Shown piece after piece: positions 7,002 through 14,731 of a stretch of 64,000 nucleotides of DNA. The notes under the pieces are model-generated. The model saw only the letters and a program-made list of their open reading frames with translations. It made no database searches and was not told the origin of the DNA. The DNA lies in NCBI GenBank assembly GCA_028280485.1, contig JANQLS010000085.1, forward strand, positions 248,001 through 312,000. Direction: 5' to 3'. Both the position numbers and the translations under genes were made by a program. This DNA is from Planctomycetota bacterium (lineage in GTDB: Bacteria; Planctomycetota; UBA8108; JACQVS01). Position 1 is the stretch's first letter. Each line of letters opens with the position of its first letter.

Positions 7002-9414
7002 AATATTTTTTGATGTTGGGATTCCCATCCTCCTCGTCACCCTCATTCTGGCTTTGACCTTGTTGGTATCGAAGTTCCTCAACTTCTACAGCACTATTCG
7101 TCACTCTGTACTTTTAACGGCTCTTTTCTTCTGTATAAGCTTCCCGGCAACTGTTTATCTCTTTCAGTCTCACGACTGGCAGTTTTGGACGGTGGAAATC
7201 CCTAAAGTCGAACCGGTTCCAACGAAGACTTGGGGTGATGCCTTGACGGAAGAAAGAGGCCTTGAAGCCTTCCATTTAGAAGTTCCAGTTGAAGCTTTTT
7301 TAAGCCCGTCTTTAAAAAGTTCTCCCCCGATGGAAATGGCTCAACCCACTCTTCCTTCAATTCAACTCTGGCAGGTTTTAATTTTGGTTTGGGGCGGGGT
7401 CACGGCTTTTTATTTACTAAGACTCCATTTGTCTTGGCAGAAATTGAAGAGTCTCCCCGCTGAAAAGTATCAGCTGAGTTCCAGTCAATCGGACTTACTC
7501 AAAAAAGAAGCCCACCGATTGTTTCAACTGACCTCCTTACCTGAGATCTACTCTAGCCATCAAGTTCCGGCCCCGATTGCGGTGGGATTCATTAAGCCAA
7601 GGATCTACCTTCCTCGGGGGATTGAGGCTGTTCTGAGCCGAGATCAATTTATGGATGTCTTGATTCATGAACTGGCTCATATCAAACGTAAGGATCAGTG
7701 GGTGGTTATTTTTCAAAGGATCGTGGGCATCATCTTTTGGCCCCATCCCCTGGTACATTCTATCAATCGTCAAATTGAAAACGCACGGGAAGACATTTGT
7801 GACAACTATGTGCTCATGCGGAGTGAAGCTTCATCCTACAGTCGAACTCTGTTAACCCTGACTGAATGGGTTTCGAAAGGGAATTACAATTCCCTGGCAT
7901 TAGGTTTGTTTCCAAAGAAAAGAAAGCTCGAGCAACGAGTTGCTCGACTTCTAGATCAAAGGAGAAAACGGATGACTCGTACGCGAATGGCGACCATCGT
8001 TTCTATATTTAGTATTTTCTCTCTCTTAGTGTTAGTGATTGCGGGTACTCAAGTCCAAGCACAGTCGAAGTCGATTGAAGACGAATTGGAAGGTGTAAAG
8101 ACAAAGGAAGATAAAAAGGAAACTAAAGATGAAAAGAAAACGGTAAAGAAGAAGGAAAAAAAGAAGAAAACAGTTAATCCGATAGATGAGTATGTTTACA
8201 AACGTCTTCAAGAAGAGAAAGCTCTTAAGGATGATTATAAAGCAGCAAAAACGGCATTAGATGAGTTGCTTAAAAATCAAAAAGCCTTAAAGAACAAGAC
8301 TGCTGAACAAGCCGCTAAGGAAAAATTAGAGAAACTCAGCGATGCTGAAAGGAAGAAAATAGAAGACTGGGTCAAAAACGGGATCACTTCTGACTACGAT
8401 AAATGGGTTCAGTCCGAATTGGGCTATAAAGAAAAAATAGATTGGATTAATCGATTACACTTGGATCTTACGGGCCTCCCATTTAAAGAAAGCCCAAAAG
8501 ACTTTTGCCCCCAAGAGCAAAAGAAAAAATTTGCTTATCGTGATTGGGTGATCAAGGCTCTGAATGAAGGAGTTCCTTTTGATCACTTTGCTCTTAAAGA
8601 TTTTGATAATGATGGTCTTAAGGATCTCTACCTGACAAATAATAGTGCTTGCCTTTCCTGTCATGTAGCTCATGATTCGAAAACGATCGAAGACTATTAT
8701 CAGTTCACTAAGATCTTTCATAATGAGACTCCCTCAAAATGGGGAGCTAAGTTCTCAAAAGTCAGTCGAGTACTTCGATCTCAACTCAATTTAGCCACCG
8801 GGCAAGGGATCATGGTTGATTCCTTAGTCAAGAATGGGAAAGCTCAAAAAGCAGGTCTTAAAAAGTTCGATATCATTTTGAGTGTGAATGATAAGAAGGT
8901 CTATTCGGAAGAGGATTTCAATGAAGTTCTCAAGTGGCCAGCCAGCCAAGAAGTAAAAATTCGAATCATCCGTAGTGGTAAGCGCACTCAGGTTACGATG
9001 AAGACCAATCCTTATAATTGGCAAGAATTGACTCGAAGCATTGAGAGTAAAACTCCCTATTACATCGGAGTTCGCTTGGATCCTGTGCAAAAGGTGGTCG
9101 TTTCCCAACTTGGTTTGAAGGAGAGGAATTATCTTTTCGTCAGTGCGGTTTTCCCCGAAAGCCCCGCTAAAGAAGCTGGCGTCAAACAGTACGATATTTT
9201 ATTAAAAGTAAATGATAAGCCTCTCGAAAATGTTGCGCAGCTTCAAGCTATTCTGAAATTAGGCAAGGGAAAGCCCATTGCGATTAAGATTTTGAGGAAT
9301 GGTGAATCGATGACGCTTTCGGTGAAGCCTGAAGAAATATCAAAGAGGAAGGCTGAAGCAAAAGCATTAGAAGAGTTAAATTCGATTTTAGATTTTCATG
9401 TTAGGTTTCGTTGA
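6991..9414 (+). CDS. M56 (BlaR1-like) sensor protease fused to a heme-motif module and two PDZ domains
   Basis: An 807-residue membrane protein. Transmembrane segments lie at about residues 5-27, 34-53, 126-146 and 333-353. The M56 zinc motif HELAH is at 226-230, with the downstream NAREDICD element near 264. Where BlaR1 has a penicillin-binding sensor, this protein has a Lys/Glu-rich charged linker (about 360-395), then a helical region resembling DUF1549 of planctomycete cytochromes (WINRLHLDLTGLPF, near 484) with a c-type heme motif CLSCH at 554-558. Two PDZ domains follow at about 597-672 and 689-786. Known M56 sensors cleave their partner BlaI repressor after a signal, so the C-terminal half is inferred to be the sensor, reading redox/heme state or exposed peptide ends. 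It overlaps the repressor gene and is followed by a terminator. Confidence 0.88.
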   Translation: MTPEIFFDVGIPILLVTLILALTLLVSKFLNFYSTIRHSVLLTALFFCISFPATVYLFQSHDWQFWTVEIPKVEPVPTKTWGDALTEERGLEAFHLEVPVEAFLSPSLKSSPPMEMAQPTLPSIQLWQVLILVWGGVTAFYLLRLHLSWQKLKSLPAEKYQLSSSQSDLLKKEAHRLFQLTSLPEIYSSHQVPAPIAVGFIKPRIYLPRGIEAVLSRDQFMDVLIHELAHIKRKDQWVVIFQRIVGIIFWPHPLVHSINRQIENAREDICDNYVLMRSEASSYSRTLLTLTEWVSKGNYNSLALGLFPKKRKLEQRVARLLDQRRKRMTRTRMATIVSIFSIFSLLVLVIAGTQVQAQSKSIEDELEGVKTKEDKKETKDEKKTVKKKEKKKKTVNPIDEYVYKRLQEEKALKDDYKAAKTALDELLKNQKALKNKTAEQAAKEKLEKLSDAERKKIEDWVKNGITSDYDKWVQSELGYKEKIDWINRLHLDLTGLPFKESPKDFCPQEQKKKFAYRDWVIKALNEGVPFDHFALKDFDNDGLKDLYLTNNSACLSCHVAHDSKTIEDYYQFTKIFHNETPSKWGAKFSKVSRVLRSQLNLATGQGIMVDSLVKNGKAQKAGLKKFDIILSVNDKKVYSEEDFNEVLKWPASQEVKIRIIRSGKRTQVTMKTNPYNWQELTRSIESKTPYYIGVRLDPVQKVVVSQLGLKERNYLFVSAVFPESPAKEAGVKQYDILLKVNDKPLENVAQLQAILKLGKGKPIAIKILRNGESMTLSVKPEEISKRKAEAKALEELNSILDFHVRFR

Positions 9415-9442
9415 GGTGTACTACTAAGTTAATTTTGATCCT

Positions 9443-9478
9443 AAAAAAGGGCTGGCCTTAGGCCAGCCCTTCTTTTTT
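9443..9478 (+). terminator. Rho-independent terminator
   Basis: The perfect 9-base stem GGGCTGGCC / GGCCAGCCC (9449-9469) with loop TTA is preceded by six A and followed by a T-rich tract, so it can work on both strands. It lies 34 bases after the M56 gene. The same stem recurs in the terminator at 40553-40584. Confidence 0.9.
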
Positions 9479-9488
9479 GCGAACACGT

Positions 9489-9596
9489 CTGTAGCGCCTG
9501 GGCTTGCCCCAGGCCGATACCCTGAAGGAACCAAATCAATTCAAAAGATTTAAAGATGATTTGGGGAAAAGCCACCCACAAGGGGTGGCGCTACAG
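9489..9596. repeat. CTGTAGCGCC...GGCGCTACAG compound palindromic element
   Basis: A 108-base element bounded by inverted termini CTGTAGCGCC and GGCGCTACAG. Its left hairpin reads GCCTGGGCTTGCCCCAGGC and its right hairpin GCCACCCACAAGGGGTGGC. The two hairpins differ in stem sequence. The element at 35520-35626 has the same two hairpins in swapped order, so it is the same element inverted. It occupies the space between convergent genes ending at 9414 and 9628. Confidence 0.85.
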
Positions 9597-9627
9597 TGGT
9601 TATTTAATTGGTGAGTTGTGATTAGGA

Positions 9628-10254
9628 TTACCTCACCTTAATCAAATACTGAACCGTGACAAACCGAGGGCGATTTTCACCACCGTGGTCGTGGGTGGTA
9701 GGTTCGGTAAAATAGTCGATGGGGCCGCGACCTGCTCGAGCCAAGCTATAGTGGCCTGACCTAGCATTACCGAATCCATCGTTCCAACCGATGATATGGA
9801 CATCTTCACCGGCTGAGTCAAAACCCGTCCAGAATCCTGCGTCATATTTAGCCCAGCGAGAAGTTAGGGCTTCTTCTTCAATTTTATCCGTTCCGCCTTT
9901 CGTGCCCGGGGAGTGCTCTTCATCGGCTCCTCGAAGGAAGGATCCCTGAAGATTGGGTGTTTGTATTCCAGCTTGTTCTGGATCGTGATCGACTAATTGA
10001 GGATCAGGTTCGGCTACCGTTCTCCCATCGCAAATTTCCCATTCTGAACTGTCCAACTGAGCGGGATCTCCAAAGTAGGGCAAGATAGTGCCGATAGCTA
10101 ATCCACTGTCTGAATCTGCTCCTTGGGCTATGGCGTTGGGCGGGTTAATGCTCAAAGGTTCTATTTGTTGACCCGATGCCTTTGGCTTACGAAAGGATTG
10201 GATTCCGACAATCGTAATAAGGGTTAACAAGAATAAGATCGATTTTCTACTCAT
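9628..10254 (-). CDS. Secreted tail-collar-like protein, paralogue lacking the dockerin repeat
   Basis: A 208-residue protein with a signal peptide (MSRKSILFLLTLITIVGIQS...). The mature part resembles the phage tail-collar / microcystin-dependent-protein fold. It starts AIGTILPYFGDPAQ, has CDGRTV, then TPNLQGSFLRGADEEHSPG, and ends HDHGGENRPRFVTVQYLIKV, the usual signature of this family. It is a paralogue of the product of the next gene upstream (10325-11029), with near-identical leader and collar domain, but about 26 residues between leader and collar are missing. That stretch is a dockerin half-repeat in the paralogue. No other phage gene is present, so a secreted structural or surface role in the cell is more likely than a prophage. 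It is separated from its paralogue by 70 bases, and the two are probably co-transcribed. Confidence 0.8.
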   Translation of the reverse strand: MSRKSILFLLTLITIVGIQSFRKPKASGQQIEPLSINPPNAIAQGADSDSGLAIGTILPYFGDPAQLDSSEWEICDGRTVAEPDPQLVDHDPEQAGIQTPNLQGSFLRGADEEHSPGTKGGTDKIEEEALTSRWAKYDAGFWTGFDSAGEDVHIIGWNDGFGNARSGHYSLARAGRGPIDYFTEPTTHDHGGENRPRFVTVQYLIKVR

Positions 10255-10324
10255 GACTATTCCAACTGATTTAAAAAGAGGTGAATGATTCGTTGAAGAG
10301 ATAGTTTTCAGTCGAGTTTCTAAC

Positions 10325-11029
10325 TCATCTCACCTTGATTAAATACTGTACGGAGGTAAACCGAGGTCGGTTGTCTCCGCCATGATCGTGACTTGTGGGT
10401 TCAGTAAAATAGTCGATCGGTGTTCGAGTCGAACGAGCCAAGCTGTAATTATTTGAACCTTGATTACCGTGTCCATCACCCCAACCGATGATATGGGCGT
10501 CTTCTCCTGTGGAATCAAAACCCGTCCATGTTCCTTCGTTATATTTAGCCCAGCGGGAAGTTAATGTTTCTTCCGGAATGATATCCGTTCCTCCCTTTGT
10601 ACCCACGGAGTGTTCTTCATCCGTACCTCTTAAAAATGTTCCTTGAAGATTGGGAGTTTGGATCCCAGCTTGTTGGGGATCTCCATCTCTTAATTGAGGA
10701 TCAGGGTCAACAACTGTTCTTCCATCACAAATTTCCCACTCCGAACTGTTGAACTGAGCGGAATCACCTGAGAACGGCAAAATCGTTCCGATGGGTAATC
10801 CACTATCCGTTCCTTGTGCAATACCACAAGGGGCAGGAGCGTTTTCGATAAAGAGGAAACGTAGGAGGTAGATGGGATCGGTAATATCGACACTGTCATC
10901 ACAGTTCACATCTCCGGGAACTGTACTTAAGGGACCAGCTTGTTGACCGGAAGCAGCCGGTTCACGAAAGGCTTGGATTCCGATGATGGTGACAACAGCT
11001 AACAAGAAGAAGTAAGACTTTCTGCTCAT
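10325..11029 (-). CDS. Secreted tail-collar-like protein with one dockerin-like repeat
   Basis: A 234-residue paralogue of the product of 9628-10254. After the signal peptide (MSRKSYFFLLAVVTIIGIQAF) it has a single dockerin-like unit at about residues 38-65 (GDVNCDDSVDITDPIYLLRF), then the collar domain starting PIGTILPFSG and ending HDHGGDNRPRFTSVQYLIKV. A complete dockerin has two such units, so this one may pair with another unit or be non-functional. Gene duplication is recent enough that long identical runs remain. The gene starts after a terminator-like hairpin at 11156-11198, so it probably has its own promoter in the 130 bases before the start. Its function is unknown. Surface location is inferred from the leader and the dockerin unit. 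Confidence 0.8.
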   Translation of the reverse strand: MSRKSYFFLLAVVTIIGIQAFREPAASGQQAGPLSTVPGDVNCDDSVDITDPIYLLRFLFIENAPAPCGIAQGTDSGLPIGTILPFSGDSAQFNSSEWEICDGRTVVDPDPQLRDGDPQQAGIQTPNLQGTFLRGTDEEHSVGTKGGTDIIPEETLTSRWAKYNEGTWTGFDSTGEDAHIIGWGDGHGNQGSNNYSLARSTRTPIDYFTEPTSHDHGGDNRPRFTSVQYLIKVR

Positions 11030-11155
11030 AATTGCTCCAAAGGGTTAAGCGAGAGTGTGAGAACTCAATTGGTAGTTGATTAGTTTTAAGGTTTTCATCA
11101 TATTCGAAATGAAGGCTGAACTACTCAGCAAATTGTTAAAGCTTAAGCTAAATAA

Positions 11156-11198
11156 AAAAGAGTATTTGGGAAGAATCGTTCTTCTCAAATACTCTTTT
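11156..11198 (-). terminator. Long stem-loop terminator
   Basis: The perfect 13-base arms AAAAGAGTATTTG and CAAATACTCTTTT enclose a second short stem (AAGAA/TTCTT). On the minus strand the stem is followed by TTTTTTATT. It fits as terminator for the minus-strand gene at 11411-12292 and its remnant tail. Confidence 0.8.
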
Positions 11199-11242
11199 AA
11201 TTAAGTGGATTGTAATTCTTAAGTTGTAGAAATTACTCAGAT

Positions 11243-11410
11243 TTACTTCTCACATGTCAGCGAGAGGTCAAAATCTAAATCATCTTCACTGAGATCGAGT
11301 CCACAAACGTTGGTAACGGCTGCTGGGATTTCAACTGTACCTAAGAATAAATACCTCAGGGAGTGAATCGGATCGGCGATTTCAGATTGTGACTTATAAA
11401 GATAAAAAAG
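11243..11410 (-). pseudogene. Orphan dockerin half-repeat, in frame after the stop codon of the upstream gene
   Basis: Reading on without a frame change from the TAA that ends the gene at 11411-12292 gives 55 more codons to a TAA at 11243-11245. They include SEIADPIHSLRYLFLGTVEI and then an acidic tail ending LSLTCEK. ADPIHSLRYLFLG is the second half of the dockerin type used across this window. The fragment has no start codon, signal peptide or calcium loop of its own. The simplest reading is that the upstream gene once ended in a dockerin, of which the first half was deleted and the second cut off by a stop. Readthrough of the TAA, or a sequencing error, are alternatives. Confidence 0.7.
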
Positions 11411-12292
11411 TTATCGATAAATCAGGTGATAGACATCGGGCGCAAACCGCCAAATGATCTCTCGTTCTAATTGATTCAAGCCGCGATTGATCTTTTGGCT
11501 TAAACTTTGGTAGTACTCTTCCATCACTTTGACAATCTCTTCAGTGGGGAAGATAGCATCTAATCCTTTGCTCACCACCAATCCCACCAAAATCCCACCA
11601 GCGATAGGTACGGCTACGGGGGCACTCATCGCGGCTAATCCGGCTGCAGCTAAAAAGCCAACGATTCCGCTGATGGCTGCTTTTGTTAAATTAGTAGTAA
11701 GAGTGAAGGCAAATTCTCGGCTCAAGAGATCTTTGTCTTCCAAGATAAATTGAACGACGTTGTCGGCAGTGACTAAGACAATTGATAGGGCGCCTGACTT
11801 AATGGCGCTTTTCGCTAAGTTACCAGTACCGATGACCAAGTCGACAACTTTGGTGTGGGTAGCTAAATAACGTGTGCCAGTGAGAATCTTTCTCAGTCCT
11901 GCGTAGCCTTTGATAATTACATAACGCTTGCCATTGTATTCTCGAATAACGGCTTTTCCGGTAATTCCTAATTTCTTCAGCGCAGGGGCTAAGTCTTGAA
12001 CGACATCCTTTCCTGCTGCTCCGTAGCCGGCAATCAAAGCTGAAACTTCTTTGACCCACTTATCCCAATCGATGACCACTACTTCGTTTCGGTCTCCGCT
12101 GGATTTGTCTTCTACCGGTTGATCATTAGAGATAGGAGCTTCACAGATTAAGCTGTGAAGATCGCTTCCATTGGGAGTGAGTGGGTTGGGAGAGACGCTG
12201 GGGGCTAAGCAAGAGGTTCCATCATCCACGTAAAACGTTCCAGACTCTTGGCCTTCAATACACATGGGTCCGGGAACACGTTCAGGGGGCAT
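11411..12292 (-). CDS. Protein with hydrophobic glycine/alanine-rich C-terminal domain, possibly an effector
   Basis: A 293-residue protein without an evident signal peptide. Residues 1-65 are Pro/Ser-rich with several Cys. Residues about 70-110 are helical (VSALIAGYGAAGKDVVQDLA). Residues about 115-275 form a compact module: NGKRYVIIKGYAGLRKIL, then TKVVDLVIGTGNLAKSAIKS, then a long hydrophobic Gly/Ala stretch (GIVGFLAAAGLAAMSAPVAV...). I recall similar modules in secreted or toxin-like proteins of Gammaproteobacteria, but cannot confirm this, and no function is assigned. The hydrophobic part could insert into membranes. The ORF ends in a TAA directly followed in frame by a dockerin remnant, so its C-terminus may be truncated. 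A long repeat-filled gap precedes it. Confidence 0.6.
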   Translation of the reverse strand: MPPERVPGPMCIEGQESGTFYVDDGTSCLAPSVSPNPLTPNGSDLHSLICEAPISNDQPVEDKSSGDRNEVVVIDWDKWVKEVSALIAGYGAAGKDVVQDLAPALKKLGITGKAVIREYNGKRYVIIKGYAGLRKILTGTRYLATHTKVVDLVIGTGNLAKSAIKSGALSIVLVTADNVVQFILEDKDLLSREFAFTLTTNLTKAAISGIVGFLAAAGLAAMSAPVAVPIAGGILVGLVVSKGLDAIFPTEEIVKVMEEYYQSLSQKINRGLNQLEREIIWRFAPDVYHLIYR

Positions 12293-12560
12293 GGAAATCT
12301 CCGCAGTTAAGGGTTTTAGGTTTAAGCAAAAAGCACGGTATCAAGGGATGAACGAGTTGAGGCCTGATTTTGGACGGGGAAAATTGGAAATTCCAAAATT
12401 AACTAGCCCGAATCTTTAGGAGTGCGTAAGCCGAAGGCTTACTCGCACGAAGGAGAGAAGCGACCATCTTTACTGAGCGACGGGAAAGGGGATCGGGATC
12501 TAATCCGAATATCATCCCCTCGCTGACGATCAGGTCTCGTTAAAAAATTGCTAAACCGTT

Positions 12561-12710
12561 AACTAGCCCGAAGCGCTAGCGAGGGGACGAAACGTAGAAT
12601 TGAGAATTTATCGCCTTAAACCTACGTTTTGTGGATACGACTCAATATCACCAATAGTAAACTTTATAGCCAAATTATTCTATCCCCCTCGCTAGCGCTT
12701 CGGGCTAGTT
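12561..12710. repeat. Facing pair of the 26-base AACTAGCCCG...GCGAGGGG palindromic repeat
   Basis: In the 465-base gap 12293-12757 I see no gene. Perfect inverted 26-base copies lie at 12561-12586 and 12685-12710. A degenerate start of the same repeat (AACTAGCCCGAA) is at 12401, followed by another hairpin at 12422-12448 (TAAGCC-GAA-GGCTTA core), and a partial CCCCTCGCTGACG is at about 12517. This makes it one of the densest repeat clusters in the window. It lies between two tandem minus-strand genes and upstream of the start at 12292. Confidence 0.85.
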
Positions 12711-12757
12711 AATAGAGGAGCCAATTCATTCGTAGTCATGAAAGCAGGCGTTTCAAA

Positions 12758-13234
12758 TTAACTTTCCATACCTAGGGAAATAAATTGACCTTGTCTATCG
12801 AACTTAACGACGAGGAGGTATTGGGTGGGAACTTCGGCGATTCTAAAATCTAACACGACTTCTGATTCGCTATCATCTTCCTCTTCCTCTTCGCCTGGAT
12901 AGAGGCCAACCCTCGTCAGTTCACACTTATCTAATAGAGAGTCGATATTAAGATTTAAGTTGAGTTCTTCATTGTGATGCTGAATATATCCGCTGACGCC
13001 AAATTCACGCCCAGAATCGTGATCTTTCCGAAATTCTTCTCGAGCTCGTGCTTCTAGCTCAATGAGTTTATCCAAGCAGCTTATCGTTTGAGTGATCGCC
13101 TCAGGGTCTACATCTTTCTCTTCAATGTTAAGATCGACCTCAACCTCTCGACCGTTATGTTCAATTGTTGCTTCCCAGCATTCCTCCTCTTCAGGATCAA
13201 TTTCACCAAAAAGAGGATGATTGATAGTACCCAT
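12758..13234 (-). CDS. Acidic cytoplasmic protein, possibly DUF2004-like
   Basis: A 158-residue, strongly acidic protein with no signal peptide or membrane segment. It begins MGTINHPLFGEIDPEEEECW, has a beta-strand pattern (WEATIEHNGREVEVDLNI), a central helix (CLDKLIELEARAREEFRKD), and a Glu/Asp-rich loop before two final strands. The 'FG-x-W, beta hairpin, helix' opening resembles the DUF2004/DUF2262 type of small domains, but this is a weak match from memory. It lies only 6 bases after the Gfo/Idh/MocA gene on the same strand, so the two are probably co-transcribed. No function can be assigned. Confidence 0.7.
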   Translation of the reverse strand: MGTINHPLFGEIDPEEEECWEATIEHNGREVEVDLNIEEKDVDPEAITQTISCLDKLIELEARAREEFRKDHDSGREFGVSGYIQHHNEELNLNLNIDSLLDKCELTRVGLYPGEEEEEDDSESEVVLDFRIAEVPTQYLLVVKFDRQGQFISLGMES

Positions 13235-13240
13235 CGCTTC

Positions 13241-14569
13241 TTATAATCCTTTCACTTCCCAACCGGACCGATACTTTCTCTTCACAAACTGATTGGCTTC
13301 TTTGTGGTTCGTCACTTTAAGATTTGTTGTATCCCACTCCAGTTTCTTACCGGGGACTCGAATCGCAAGATTTCCTAAGAGCACCGTTTCGGTGAGAGGG
13401 CAAGCGTAATCGAAATGAGTGCTGGTTTTGGTTTCACCTAAGATAGCTTTGGTAAATTCTTGATAGTGGTTTTTACCGGGAACACGCTCGACTTTCACCT
13501 GTCCAAATGTTTCATCGGGTAGGAGCCAAAAGGGAGATGAGTGCTGAACGAGTAAGGTTCCGTTTTCACCGTGGAACATGCTTCCATTTCGGGGGAACTG
13601 TTTTAAGCCTTTGGGGAGTTTTAAGTCAGCGTGTGGAGGTAATTTTCCTCCATCGCTCCAGGTGAACTTCAGTGATTTACCCAGAGTGAAAGGCGTTCCC
13701 GGAAATTCGTAATCGATGACTGACCATTTCGGGAAAGACTCTTGTGTCGCTCCGGGCCCTTGAGCTGAAACGGAGTTCGGGGCTCCTAAACCTAAAGCCC
13801 AAACCACGGGATCCATGATGTGGCAGCCCATGTCTCCCAAGGCTCCTGTGCCAAAATCGAGCCAACCTCTCCATCTAAAGGCGTGATAGAAACCTTTAGC
13901 GTAGGGGCGGTAAGGCGCAGTTCCCAGCCAATGATCCCAAGAAACGTCGGTGGGTAAATCACCGACGAGTTCGGGGCGAGTGTCTTTACCCTGAGGCCAA
14001 ACGGGACGGTTACTCCAGGCGTAAGCTCTCTTAACCTTTCCGATCATTCCCGATTGAATCATTTTGACGACCGTTTGGTAGGTAGAGCCAGAGTGACCTT
14101 GGTTCCCCATTTGAGTGATGACTTTTTTCTCACGAGCCTTAAGCTGCATTTGGCGAGCTTCGTAGATGTCGTGAGCTAATGGTTTTTGAACGTAGACGTG
14201 CAATCCGAGATCCATCGCCGTCATGGCCACTGGGGCGTGCATGTGATCGGGAGTTGAAATCGTGACAGCGTCGATATCCTTTTGGTCGAGAAGCTTTCGC
14301 CAATCTACGAATCCCTTCGAACCGGGGTACTCTCTTTTTGATCTCTCTAAGCGGCCGTAATCGACATCGCAAACAGCAACCACCTTGTGTCCCTTAGAGC
14401 ATGATTTGATGTCCCCCCAACCTTTACCTCCGGCTCCTACACTTGCAAAGTTGATCGTTTTGGACGGCATCCCTCCCAAAAGAATTGAAGGGGCTGAAAT
14501 CGAAGACAAGGCGGTGGTAGAAACAAATGAAGTTTTTAAGAAGTTGCGTCGAGATGAACGATTTTTCAT
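13241..14569 (-). CDS. Tat-exported Gfo/Idh/MocA family oxidoreductase
   Basis: A 442-residue protein from ATG at 14569; an in-frame TTG lies 12 bases further upstream, but the ATG places the Tat motif at residues 4-11 (RSSRRNFLKTS) with a following hydrophobic stretch. The Rossmann domain begins INFASVGAGGKGWGDIKS (glycine-rich NAD(P) loop). It continues with AVCDVD and ISTPDHMHAPVA, then VQKPLAHD, where family members usually have EKP. The C-terminal alpha/beta domain has the DMGCHIMDPV element. Tat export fits a protein that folds with NAD(P) bound before leaving the cytoplasm, as is common for this family in Planctomycetes. Substrates are usually sugars or cyclitols, and the specificity here is unknown. 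It is divergent from ilvD and leads a two-gene operon with the acidic protein at 12758. Confidence 0.9.
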   Translation of the reverse strand: MKNRSSRRNFLKTSFVSTTALSSISAPSILLGGMPSKTINFASVGAGGKGWGDIKSCSKGHKVVAVCDVDYGRLERSKREYPGSKGFVDWRKLLDQKDIDAVTISTPDHMHAPVAMTAMDLGLHVYVQKPLAHDIYEARQMQLKAREKKVITQMGNQGHSGSTYQTVVKMIQSGMIGKVKRAYAWSNRPVWPQGKDTRPELVGDLPTDVSWDHWLGTAPYRPYAKGFYHAFRWRGWLDFGTGALGDMGCHIMDPVVWALGLGAPNSVSAQGPGATQESFPKWSVIDYEFPGTPFTLGKSLKFTWSDGGKLPPHADLKLPKGLKQFPRNGSMFHGENGTLLVQHSSPFWLLPDETFGQVKVERVPGKNHYQEFTKAILGETKTSTHFDYACPLTETVLLGNLAIRVPGKKLEWDTTNLKVTNHKEANQFVKRKYRSGWEVKGL

Positions 14570-14731
14570 GACCAAGTCCAAGAACTGAAGTTGAATAAAT
14601 AATGCTTAAAATTATAAAGAAAAAGCTTAAGCTACCTTTGAACTTAATTCACCGGATATTCTAAGACAATTGAGTTTGAGATTGAACTCAACACCCGAAC
14701 AAAATTCTATTTTCAACCAAAAGAGATTCGC

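Noticed and set aside
6594..9414. A beta-lactam resistance operon
   Set aside because: The sensor lacks a penicillin-binding domain, and no beta-lactamase or PBP gene is linked.
9628..11029. A prophage remnant, because of the tail-collar domains
   Set aside because: Both proteins have signal peptides and one has a dockerin unit. No capsid, portal, tail, integrase or lysis gene lies nearby. The collar fold is also used in secreted bacterial proteins.
12401..12710. A CRISPR array, because of repeated 26-base units
   Set aside because: The units face each other in pairs, spacers are not of uniform length, there are only a few units per locus, and no cas gene is present.
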